A DNA stretch of 6,396 nucleotides from Solirubrobacterales bacterium (GCA_003151895.1 PLYX01000159.1:1-6396); one strand, 5' to 3'; positions 1-5,290 are shown, counted from the stretch's first letter. Numbers and translations: made by a program. Notes: generated from the sequence alone by a model not told the origin.

Positions 1-27
1 GCGCTCTCCCAGCTGAGCTAATCGCCC
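1..27 (-). tRNA. 5' part of a tRNA, probably tRNA-Val (partial)
   Basis: On the minus strand the sequence begins GGGCGATTAGCTCAG and continues into CTGGGAGAGCGC. This is a 7-nt acceptor strand, positions 8-9 (TA) and a canonical D-arm. The gene runs off the left edge, so the anticodon is not visible. The GGGCGAT acceptor strand is typical of bacterial tRNA-Val, but tRNA-Ala or tRNA-Ile cannot be excluded. The gene is divergent from the tRNA-Cys gene, 119 bp away, so the two form a small tRNA cluster with promoters in the shared spacer. Confidence 0.85.
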
Positions 28-99
28 TGGGAACGGCCCTAGCCTATCAACGGCGGACTATTCGGATGCCTCCACGGTCAGACCCCGACCGACCCAAGC

Positions 100-120
100 C
101 TCGACCCCGTGCCGGTCGAG
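100..120. repeat. 7-bp dyad upstream of tRNA-Cys
   Basis: CTCGACC (100-106) and GGTCGAG (114-120) form a perfect 7-bp inverted repeat around a 7-nt centre, in the spacer between the divergent tRNA genes and just upstream of the tRNA-Cys -10 candidate. The heptamer GACCCCG also occurs three times in this spacer, at 81-87, 103-109 and 120-126. The dyad could be an operator, a hairpin or chance; nothing in the sequence decides between them. Confidence 0.35.
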
Positions 121-127
121 ACCCCGG

Positions 128-133
128 TACGCT
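128..133 (+). promoter_or_regulatory. possible -10 element for tRNA-Cys
   Basis: TACGCT lies 13 nt upstream of the mature tRNA 5' end and fits a weak actinobacterial -10, which would place transcription start near 140. I see no convincing -35 at 16-18 bp spacing; CCCCGT occupies that place. The call rests on position and the TAnnnT pattern only. Confidence 0.3.
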
Positions 134-146
134 AGAAGCGCAACAC

Positions 147-217
147 GGCGACGTGGCGGAGTGGCTACGCAGCGGCCTGCAAAGCCGTCCACACCGGTTC
201 GATTCCGGTCGTCGCCT
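147..217 (+). tRNA. tRNA-Cys (GCA)
   Basis: Complete cloverleaf of 71 nt. The acceptor stem is GGCGACG (147-153) with CGTCGCC (210-216). The D-stem is GCG/CGC (156-158/168-170). The anticodon stem is GCGGC/GCCGT (172-176/184-188) with loop CTGCAAA and anticodon GCA at 179-181. The T-arm is ACCGG/CCGGT (193-197/205-209) around loop TTCGATT. The discriminator base at 217 is T, the cysteine identity base U73. CCA is not encoded. A T-rich patch follows immediately and could help end transcription. Confidence 0.96.
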
Positions 218-224
218 CTGAGGA

Positions 225-248
225 CAGTTTTCGTTTCAGTTTTCAATT
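225..248. repeat. 12-bp imperfect tandem repeat, T-rich, after tRNA-Cys
   Basis: CAGTTTTCGTTT (225-236) is followed directly by CAGTTTTCAATT (237-248), with 10 of 12 bases identical. The patch is strikingly T-rich beside GC-rich neighbours. The second copy recurs perfectly in inverted orientation at 1943-1954. The first copy plus its flank (GGACAGTTTTC, 222-232) recurs inverted at 1947-1957. It may be an element end, a T-tract terminator for the tRNA, or both. Confidence 0.6.
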
Positions 249-308
249 GGGGTTCCCGGCCCTGCGGGGGTGGCGCGGCCGTCGGCGCACCGGGCGCGGT
301 GTCGCTAC

Positions 309-1487
309 TCAGGGGGTGATGTGCGCGATCGCCGCGTGCTCGCGCAGGTACTCGCGGAGGCCGGGGAGCGCGAAATTGAGCTGGCCGTGCCCCACGGATT
401 CGATCAGCTGCCTTTCAATGAGGCGCACACGGTACGTGTTCGCGTAGTCCGGCGTCACCCCCATGCGCTTCACGATGTCGCTGGTCTTGGATGCCCCGTC
501 GTCCTTCGCCATCGCGAGAAGGAACGTCTTGTCGATGTCCGAGCAGGCCTTGATCTCGGGCGCGTGGACGAGGGAGCCGAGGCGTCGGCGCGCCTGCTCG
601 ACGCCGACGCGGGCGTCCGCTGCCGTGATCGTCTTCTCCTTCGGGTGCTGCTGCCACGTTCTGTAGCCGACGAGCTGGATGAGGAACGGGTAGCCGCCGG
701 TTCCCGCGATGCACTCCTGAAGGGCGTCGTCCTCGATTGCCCTCCCCTCGTCGAGGATGGGGCGCTGGATCGCGAGCGCGACGTCGTCGTCCCCGACCCT
801 GCCGAGTTCGTGGCGCTCCGCGCGCCTCATGAACGTGAGCACACTTTCGCTGAGCAAGTCGCTGACGGTCGCGGGCAGGCCAGCGCCGAGGAACGCGAGC
901 TCCAGCCCCTCGCGGAACGCGTGCTGCACGACCGTGCACAGCTTCACGAGCTCGTCGAGCAAGTCGCGGTGCAGCTCGTCCACGCTGATCACTAGCCCCG
1001 TCTCCTGCGCGGCGAGGATGTTGCACAAGTCGGTGGCCTGGGAGCGCAGGCCCGGCACGGCTGGGTGTTGCTCCGTCGTGTCCCAAGCGAGGCCGCCGCC
1101 GAGGCTGCCGGGCACGGTGAAGCTGGAAAGCGTCCTCTGCTTCGCCTTCGGGTCCTGCTGGGTCAGGAGCCGGGGCAGGTGTTCCGTGGTGAGGCGCTCG
1201 AGCAGGCCCGGCGTCGCCGTCTCCGCGACCACGAGCCAGCCGCGGGTACGCGCCTCCTCCTGCGCGGCGTTCAGCATCACGGTCTTGCCGGTGCCGCGCG
1301 CGCCGGTGTAAATTGTGGCTCGCGCGGGCGCGCCCGGCCCGGCTTCCAGCGCCTCGCTGAAGTCCTGAAGCAGCTCGTCGCGCCCCACGAGCAGCGGCGG
1401 CGACGCGCCGAAAGTAGGCTTGAAGGGGTTTCTCTGACGGGCTACATTCACGGCCTCATCGTAGCAGTCCTTTCTATTTCTTTCCAT
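309..1487 (-). CDS. AAA ATPase (Orc1/Cdc6- or STAND-like), function unknown
   Basis: 392-aa protein. Walker A is GARGTGKT at residues 62-69, Walker B is LVISVDE at 165-171, a sensor-1-like LAFLGAGLP lies near 198-206, and a lid-type GGYPFLIQLVGY motif is at 264-275. The last 75 residues (about 318-385) form a winged-helix domain ending in FALPGLREYL. The N-terminal NPFKPTFG...LVGRDELL (20-40) is the usual entry to this ATPase family, which I know as common and uncharacterised in Actinobacteria. The domains imply ATP-dependent switching or DNA/protein remodelling in the cytoplasm; no substrate can be named. I chose the ATG at 1487 because family homology begins soon after it. The longer reading from a GTG at 1595 runs antisense through a MarR remnant. 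The start lies inside a 19-bp tandem repeat whose upstream copy supplies a GGAAAG ribosome-binding candidate. The gene stands alone beside tRNA-Cys. Confidence 0.9.
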   Translation of the reverse strand: MERNRKDCYDEAVNVARQRNPFKPTFGASPPLLVGRDELLQDFSEALEAGPGAPARATIYTGARGTGKTVMLNAAQEEARTRGWLVVAETATPGLLERLTTEHLPRLLTQQDPKAKQRTLSSFTVPGSLGGGLAWDTTEQHPAVPGLRSQATDLCNILAAQETGLVISVDELHRDLLDELVKLCTVVQHAFREGLELAFLGAGLPATVSDLLSESVLTFMRRAERHELGRVGDDDVALAIQRPILDEGRAIEDDALQECIAGTGGYPFLIQLVGYRTWQQHPKEKTITAADARVGVEQARRRLGSLVHAPEIKACSDIDKTFLLAMAKDDGASKTSDIVKRMGVTPDYANTYRVRLIERQLIESVGHGQLNFALPGLREYLREHAAIAHITP

Positions 1488-1508
1488 TTTTTCTATTTCT
1501 TTCCATTT
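1471..1508. repeat. perfect 2 x 19-bp tandem repeat at the ATPase start
   Basis: The 19-mer TTTCTATTTCTTTCCATTT (plus strand) occurs at 1471-1489 and again, without a mismatch, at 1490-1508. On the coding (minus) strand each copy carries ATGGAAAGAAATAGAAA. The downstream copy provides the ATPase start codon (1487-1485). The upstream copy provides the GGAAAG ribosome-binding candidate and a second ATG (1506-1504) in another frame. That ATG opens an 11-codon reading frame, including its TAG stop, that ends at 1474 inside the ATPase gene. The pure A/T-rich pyrimidine/purine bias contrasts sharply with the surrounding GC-rich DNA. Confidence 0.95.
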
Positions 1509-1534
1509 GACCGCGAACGACGTCAGGCTGTCCA
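1505..1534 (-). promoter_or_regulatory. possible promoter of the ATPase gene
   Basis: On the minus strand TGGACA (1534-1529, one mismatch to TTGACA) is followed after 18 bp by TCAAAT (1510-1505, four of six matches to TATAAT). This would start transcription near 1498 and give a leader of about 11 nt carrying the second half of the repeat. The promoter lies within the MarR remnant, so it would have been created by the rearrangement. It rests on motif similarity only. Confidence 0.3.
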
Positions 1535-1770
1535 GCGTGCCGCCGACGAGCTGCGCGCGGACAACCTCGTTCAGACCATCCCCGGCCCCAACCACCAGCG
1601 CTCACCGCTGATCCGGCTCACCCCGAGCGGTCGGGATGCGCTTACAGCGATCATCTCCGCCGCGGACGCTTGGCATCAGAAGGTGGCCAGCATGCTCGAC
1701 TCAGACGACCTCGCCGCGACACGACGCGTCCTACGTGCGCTGGCCGACACGGTCCGACAGCCGAACGGTC
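1509..1770 (+). pseudogene. MarR-family regulator, 3' remnant
   Basis: The plus-strand frame starting at 1509 (codons GAC CGC GAA ...) reads RRQAVQRAADELRADNLV, then a wing with NHQRSPLIRLTPSGRDAL, then a helical tail up to about LRALADTVRQ. This is the second half of a MarR winged helix, from the recognition helix through the wing to the C-terminal dimerisation helices. The N-terminal dimerisation helix and first DNA-binding helices (about 60 residues) are missing. Upstream of 1509 the frame enters the 19-bp repeat and then noncoding antisense of the ATPase gene. No stop follows the expected end and the frame stays open to 2102, so the 3' end is probably damaged too. It is best explained as a gene cut by insertion or rearrangement and is unlikely to be functional. 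Confidence 0.75.
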
Positions 1771-1874
1771 GGATCGTCGCGTCTCATGGCACCCTCCCCG
1801 CCGTGGCCAGCGAGACGGCCCGGGGTATGCGTGCGCCACGTCCGCAGCGCAGAGGTTTAAGCAGAGATCAGGAG

Positions 1875-1903
1875 GTGTACATTAGGCGCCGGGCGCGTGT
1901 ACA
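1875..1903. repeat. GTGTACA direct repeats, 22 bp apart
   Basis: GTGTACA occurs at 1875-1881 and 1897-1903. Each contains the palindrome TGTACA. The 22-bp period is about two helical turns and would put both on the same DNA face. They may be an operator for the former MarR locus or internal element repeats; their present role is unknown. Confidence 0.4.
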
Positions 1904-1942
1904 AACCCGTCCAACGAGCGCTCAGTTTTGGCTCTGGCTGGT

Positions 1943-1957
1943 AATTGAAAACTGTCC
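1943..1957. repeat. right-hand inverted-repeat copy (possible element end)
   Basis: AATTGAAAACTG (1943-1954) is the exact reverse complement of CAGTTTTCAATT at 237-248. GAAAACTGTCC (1947-1957) is the exact reverse complement of GGACAGTTTTC at 222-232. Read inward the copy is GGACAGTTTTCAATTACC, equal to the left end without its 12-bp duplication. The pair brackets the ATPase gene and the MarR remnant. Insertion-sequence ends with several internal repeats, such as those of the IS21 family, can look like this, but I cannot assign a family. Confidence 0.5.
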
Positions 1958-2024
1958 ATCACGCGGTAGGGGCTGTGACTTGCGCTCGTCACCCGGCGTA
2001 CGGTCACGGCTGTCATCGGCTGCT

Positions 2025-3026
2025 TCATTTGGACGACATCGTGTCAGCCCGGCCGTGCGGGAGCTTGATCTTGGTGACCTGCAGCGCTTGCAGGAAACGT
2101 AGCCGTTCGGTGAGGCTGTCGCCGTAGCGGACGAGCACCCAGGCCGGTCCGACGCGTCGTGCCACCGTCGGCGGGATGAACACCTCCCAGAAGGTCGCCT
2201 TGCCTGACAGCTGCTCGGCCGGGCGCACCTCTTCCTCGGCCCGTGCGCGCCCCACCTTCTTGGTGTCTCTGGCGAGCTCTCGGGCGACCTGCGCGGGGCT
2301 GCGCTTGGGAATGCGGAAGTGGATCTCCCGTTGTACCGGCGGGATCTGTATGACTCCGGGGTGCCCGGAGACTGGGATCGCGCCCCAGAGCATGGCGGGG
2401 GGCTTTCCCGGTGAGCGGCCGTTGAGCAGGACTGCGGTCTCATAGTTTGAGCCGTCCAGGGTGAACCACGTGTGTATACATGTCAGCCAGCCGGGAGCGG
2501 TGATGTGGGTGTCGCCGGCAATCTCGGTTGCCACCTGACCCCATGCCGTGTGCACGCCCGGGAGCGAGGATCTCATCGCACAGCGCCCCTGCGCGGGAGG
2601 CGTCTGCGTCCCCTGCCAGTAGCTGTTGGGTAGCGTGAACACCGACGAGCCTCCCAGCGCCCGCGAGTTTTCCACTCGGATCGCATGACCGGAGGCATCG
2701 AGCAGCGTCTCGGTCAGTGCGGGCCCTTGCCGGGCATGCTCAAAGCTCTGAAGGACCTGGGGACTAGATCCGGGGGGCAGGACCGATCCGCGTGAGCCGG
2801 GTGGCCGGTAGAAGACGATCTGCTTCGCACCGGGAGGCAACCCGGGCGCGGATTCTGCCTTGTAGGTGCCCAGATGCGCCACACGCATGGCGGCGACACC
2901 GGGACCGGTGAAGATCGCGTCGATCTCCCCGGCCGGCCCGACCTTTTCCTCGGGGCTGAACCCCCCTTCGCCGCCGTAGACCGGATAGGCGGCGGTTGGA
3001 AGTGGGCCATTGCTGGGCGCGGACAC
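2025..3026 (-). CDS. paralogue of the exported cysteine-pair protein, lacking its membrane anchor
   Basis: 333 aa, GTG start, with a good ribosome-binding site GAAGGGAG (3041-3034) 7 nt upstream. It is unrecognised as a named family but clearly related to the plus-strand protein encoded at 3421-4509. Shared features in order are GPLPT (8-11 here, 115-119 there), an LDA-G motif (109-112), AWGQVAT (161-167), a cysteine pair C149 and C183 matching C233 and C269, and a tail WVLVRYG...LRFLQALQVTKIKL matching WVVAAGG...VRLLRHLTVTLPL. Compared with the paralogue it lacks the first about 110 residues (cytoplasmic tail, membrane segment and first cysteine pair). It carries an extra basic, helical stretch (about 231-272) with KRSPAQVARELARDTKKVGR. 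No signal peptide is visible, so if made it should stay in the cytoplasm, where cysteines would not normally pair. It may be a truncated decaying copy or a repurposed soluble partner. Confidence 0.75.
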   Translation of the reverse strand: MSAPSNGPLPTAAYPVYGGEGGFSPEEKVGPAGEIDAIFTGPGVAAMRVAHLGTYKAESAPGLPPGAKQIVFYRPPGSRGSVLPPGSSPQVLQSFEHARQGPALTETLLDASGHAIRVENSRALGGSSVFTLPNSYWQGTQTPPAQGRCAMRSSLPGVHTAWGQVATEIAGDTHITAPGWLTCIHTWFTLDGSNYETAVLLNGRSPGKPPAMLWGAIPVSGHPGVIQIPPVQREIHFRIPKRSPAQVARELARDTKKVGRARAEEEVRPAEQLSGKATFWEVFIPPTVARRVGPAWVLVRYGDSLTERLRFLQALQVTKIKLPHGRADTMSSK

Positions 3027-3050
3027 GCTGGTGCTCCCTTCATAGTGATG

Positions 3051-3067
3051 AGTATAGTGCTAGTATA
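3051..3067. promoter_or_regulatory. divergent promoter region with AGTATA repeats, likely operator
   Basis: AGTATA occurs at 3051-3056 and 3062-3067, 11 bp apart, one helical turn. On the minus strand these read TATACT. The one ending at 3051 is a good -10 for the minus-strand gene: start near 3044, then an 18-nt leader with the ribosome-binding site. On the plus strand TGCTAGTAT (3058-3066) is an extended -10 for the GntR gene, placing its start within a few nt of the ATG at 3077. This AT-rich patch is the only intergenic DNA between the divergent genes. Autoregulation by the GntR protein here is an inference. Confidence 0.55.
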
Positions 3068-3076
3068 AGCAGCACA

Positions 3077-3421
3077 ATGTTGGAGAGCATCGACCGCGCC
3101 GACCCCACACCCCTGCACGATCAGGTCGCTGCGCAGATCCGTCGTGCGATCGCCGACGGCGAGGCCAAGCCCGGGGAGCGCCTGCCGCCCGCCCGCGATC
3201 TCGCGGCGGTCATGAAGGTCAACACAAACACGGTCCTGCGCGCCCTGCGCGCTCTGCGCGAGGAAGGTCTTTTGGAGTTCCGCCGCGGTCTCGGCGTGCG
3301 CGTCAGCGGCACCCCACAGCGCAGCGCGGTGATCTCCCGCGCACGCGAACTCGTCCGCTTCGCTCGCCAGCAGGGCTACCAGCAAGACGAACTGATCACG
3401 ATCATCCAGAACATCCGCTGA
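3077..3421 (+). CDS. GntR-family transcriptional regulator, YtrA type
   Basis: 114 aa, the short YtrA subfamily length, without the large effector domain of FadR or HutC types. The GntR winged helix spans about 1-77: PLHDQVAAQIRRAIADGE (helix 1), PGERLPPARDLA (turn and helix 2), VNTNTVLRALRALREEG (recognition helix), then the wing LEFRRGLGVRVSG. Residues 84-114 form the short helical dimerisation tail. It should bind as a dimer to a dyad or repeat in the upstream AT-rich region and repress both divergent genes. The ATG at 3077 is chosen because homology begins at once and a -10 element sits just upstream. There is no ribosome-binding site, which fits leaderless or near-leaderless translation. 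The stop overlaps the next start (TGATG), giving a two-gene operon. Family members usually regulate ABC transporters; none is seen here. Confidence 0.92.
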   Translation: MLESIDRADPTPLHDQVAAQIRRAIADGEAKPGERLPPARDLAAVMKVNTNTVLRALRALREEGLLEFRRGLGVRVSGTPQRSAVISRARELVRFARQQGYQQDELITIIQNIR

Positions 3422-4509
3422 TGTCACTACTGATAGCCGACGACCCCGCCGGTCACGCAACAAACATGACCGGCCCTGACCAGGGCGTCATCGAAGAAGC
3501 CCGGCGACGCCAGCGCGCACGCCGGATCCGAGCGGTGACCGCCGCCACGATCGCTATCGTCGCCGCAGCCGGCGTCTTGGTCGCGATGAGCGGGCACGGC
3601 ACACCACGCGAAGCGCCCTTGCGCCTGCCGCCAGAACCCCCTCTGTCATCCCGGCGGCTCCCCGCAGGGGCGATCAGCGTGCGACTGTCCCCAAACCTGG
3701 AAGGCGGTCAGGCTGGCTGGTGTGTGACCATCCTCGAAAAGAGCGGCGGGGGCGGTACCTGCGGTCCGCTTCCGACCGTCGGCCACCCTCTCCTGGCGGG
3801 CACCTCGGGGTGGACCCACGGCGATAGCGACATAACGACGACTGAGATCACCGCGCCACGCGTCGCCTACTTCCTTGTAAACGGCACCCGGCGCGTCGCA
3901 ACCAAAACGCTGCCGGGACTTCCCTACGGTCTACGTGTCGCGATCATCCACACACCCCTTCATGGATCAGCCGATCGGGCCCTGGCCGCCGTCGCCGCCC
4001 GGTCACCGACCCTCATCCCGCTCGACGCGCGGGGAGCACCCATCACAGAATCTCCCGACTACGGAGCGTCCTGGTTTCGCGACTGGAATCGCCCCGCCGC
4101 CCAGCTGAAAGGCCCATGCCAACTGCACGTCTCCGGGCTCGAAGGGATCACCGCCGAGTGGGGACAGGTGGCCACCGCTCTGCGACGCTACCCCGCTCCC
4201 ATCGTCGGACACGGATTCCTCTCGTGTATGGATACGGAGTACTACCTGGCGGGACGCGGCATACGTGCCAGCGTTCTGCTCGATGCGCCAAATCCCGGCA
4301 GGACAGCACCCTCACCGATACCGGGGATGGTTCCCATCCCGCACCTGCCCGGCTTCTACAACGACGGCCCCGGCCAGGGCTTTCCGGGAGAGCCGATGAC
4401 CGCCAAGCGCCAGGGCAACATGTGGGTAGTGGCAGCAGGCGGAGGCCGAAACGCAGAGCAAGCACGGGTCCGGCTGCTGCGGCACCTCACGGTGACACTG
4501 CCGTTGTAA
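3421..4509 (+). CDS. membrane-anchored exported protein with four cysteines, function unknown
   Basis: 362 aa, unrecognised family. Layout: a short charged cytoplasmic N-terminus (1-36, with EEARRRQRARRIR), one membrane segment (about 37-56, VTAATIAIVAAAGVLVAMSG), a proline-rich linker (61-82), then an exported domain. C101 and C114 form a close pair in WC...TCGPLPT; C233 and C269 form a second pair flanking AEWGQVAT. Positive residues before the membrane segment predict an N-in, C-out orientation. The layout recalls an anti-sigma or sensor-like anchored protein, but no known extracellular domain is recognised. The start overlaps the GntR stop by one base (TGATG) with no clear ribosome-binding site, so translation is probably coupled to the regulator. 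A divergent paralogue without the anchor lies on the far side of the regulator. The pair may sense, bind or protect against a cell-envelope agent; this is speculation. Confidence 0.85.
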   Translation: MSLLIADDPAGHATNMTGPDQGVIEEARRRQRARRIRAVTAATIAIVAAAGVLVAMSGHGTPREAPLRLPPEPPLSSRRLPAGAISVRLSPNLEGGQAGWCVTILEKSGGGGTCGPLPTVGHPLLAGTSGWTHGDSDITTTEITAPRVAYFLVNGTRRVATKTLPGLPYGLRVAIIHTPLHGSADRALAAVAARSPTLIPLDARGAPITESPDYGASWFRDWNRPAAQLKGPCQLHVSGLEGITAEWGQVATALRRYPAPIVGHGFLSCMDTEYYLAGRGIRASVLLDAPNPGRTAPSPIPGMVPIPHLPGFYNDGPGQGFPGEPMTAKRQGNMWVVAAGGGRNAEQARVRLLRHLTVTLPL

Positions 4510-4565
4510 TAAGCGGACCAAGTTCGACGGAGGCCCATAGCAAGCATCCCTGCTTCTGTCGGCAA

Positions 4566-4600
4566 GCGAGCGTCACCACCGCCGGCGATCTCACGCTCGC
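4566..4600. terminator. inverted repeat after the GntR operon, possible terminator
   Basis: GCGAGCGT (4566-4573) and ACGCTCGC (4593-4600) are perfect 8-bp arms around a 19-nt centre, 57 bp after the stop of the membrane-anchored protein. No T-tract follows, so it would be a weak or L-shaped actinobacterial terminator at best. Otherwise 4510-4722 holds no recognisable gene. Confidence 0.35.
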
Positions 4601-4722
4601 AAGGGACGACACGGAAGTCTGATCGTCGGCGAGGCGGGCGCTTTCGCATTGCCTGACGGTGCGGGCGTGATCGTGACCGCGGTGGGTGCCCTTCGGGGTC
4701 GGGTTGGCTTGGCGGGGTACGG

Positions 4723-5187
4723 GTGTGGCGCGTGGAGGCGTGGGTGCGGCGTTCGGGCCGGGGTGCGAGGATTGCCGGGTGGCGGGCAGAGGCGATCGTC
4801 ACGCTGCTTGGTGGGGATCTCAGCTCACCGCACCAGTTCATACGGGTGTGCAAGGCGATGGCCGAGCTCGGGCGCGATGAGGAGGTTCTGCTGTGGGCCA
4901 GGCGCGGCATCGCCGAGACGAACGGCTGGCAGGTCGAGAAGCTCTATGACCTCGCGTGCGGTGTGTACGAACGGCGCTCGGCTCCGCTGGAGGTGTTGCG
5001 TTTGCGCCGCGAGCAGCACGAGGGGATGGCCTCGGCGAGCACCTACTCGCTCCTGCGTCGCGCGGCCGACGCGGCGGGCGCGTGGGATATCGAGCGTGAC
5101 GCCGCGCGCCTGGCCCTGCGCGAGCGCGTCCCCTGTGCGACGCATTGCCTGGAGACGGCGCAGAGCCTGCGATCCGCAAGGCGCTAG
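4723..5187 (+). pseudogene. C-terminal fragment of a SWIM zinc-finger-type protein
   Basis: The frame from a GTG at 4723 to a stop at 5187 reads 154 aa. Recognisable sequence starts near residue 22 (AEAIVTLLGGDLSSPHQF) and goes through AMAELGRDEEVLLWARRGI, GWQVEKLYDLACGVYERR, LEVLRLRREQHE and TYSLLRRAADAAGAWDIERDAARLAL. It is an all-helical repeat pattern that I recall from the C-terminal half of actinobacterial SWIM zinc-finger proteins. The SWIM motif (CxCxnCxH) and the N-terminal several hundred residues are absent, and upstream DNA is G-rich and noncoding. After about residue 136 the match ends. Family-like sequence (LPGDGAEPAIRKALE) reappears in another frame from 5145, suggesting a frameshift and a longer decayed 3' end. 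There is no ribosome-binding site. An intact small helical protein is the alternative. Confidence 0.55.
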
Positions 5188-5268
5188 AGATCCACATCCC
5201 CCGAGAACGCACGCTTCGAGCCGCGACCAGGGTCACTGAACCTCTGCTTGCAGGCAGCGCCGAACCGG

Positions 5269-5289
5269 GGGGCTCCTCCGATGGGCCCC
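5269..5289 (-). terminator. weak hairpin just after the secreted-protein stop
   Basis: GGGGC (5269-5273) and GCCCC (5285-5289) can pair over an 11-nt loop, beginning 2 bp beyond the minus-strand stop codon at 5291. A five-pair all-GC stem with no following T-tract is weak evidence; position is the main argument. Confidence 0.25.
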
Positions 5290-5290
5290 G

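Larger units (their letters stand above)
1771..2024. other. noncoding spacer with repeats, no gene seen
   Basis: Between the MarR remnant and the end of the minus-strand exported-domain gene I see no convincing coding sequence. The stretch holds two GTGTACA direct repeats, two CAGTTTT motifs in inverted orientation (1923-1929 and 1948-1954) and the right-hand copy of the inverted repeat that also lies after tRNA-Cys. This suggests the scar or end of an old mobile element. Confidence 0.5.

Noticed and set aside
270..1311. Long plus-strand open frames (241 aa from 270; 184 aa from 757)
   Set aside because: They lie antisense to the ATPase gene, have no recognisable domains and show the Arg/Val/Ala-rich composition expected of GC-rich shadows.
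1488..1595. N-terminal extension of the ATPase to a GTG at 1595
   Set aside because: The extra 36 residues are the antisense of the MarR remnant and the repeat, and family homology begins after the ATG at 1487.
1065..2102. A single 345-aa plus-strand protein
   Set aside because: Only about 84 residues in the middle (1509-1760) are MarR-like. The first part is antisense to the ATPase gene and the last part runs into the minus-strand gene.
2996..3076. N-terminal extension of the GntR protein to 2996
   Set aside because: It would translate through the divergent promoter region and into the opposite gene; GntR homology begins at the ATG at 3077.
2714..3463. 249-aa minus-strand frame
   Set aside because: It covers the GntR gene in antisense, the promoter region and an out-of-frame part of the paralogue gene, and has no domain signature.
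4356..4910. 184-aa minus-strand frame and similar short frames opposite 4003-4521
   Set aside because: They are antisense to the well-supported membrane-anchored protein gene and rich in Arg/Pro/Ser without any motif.
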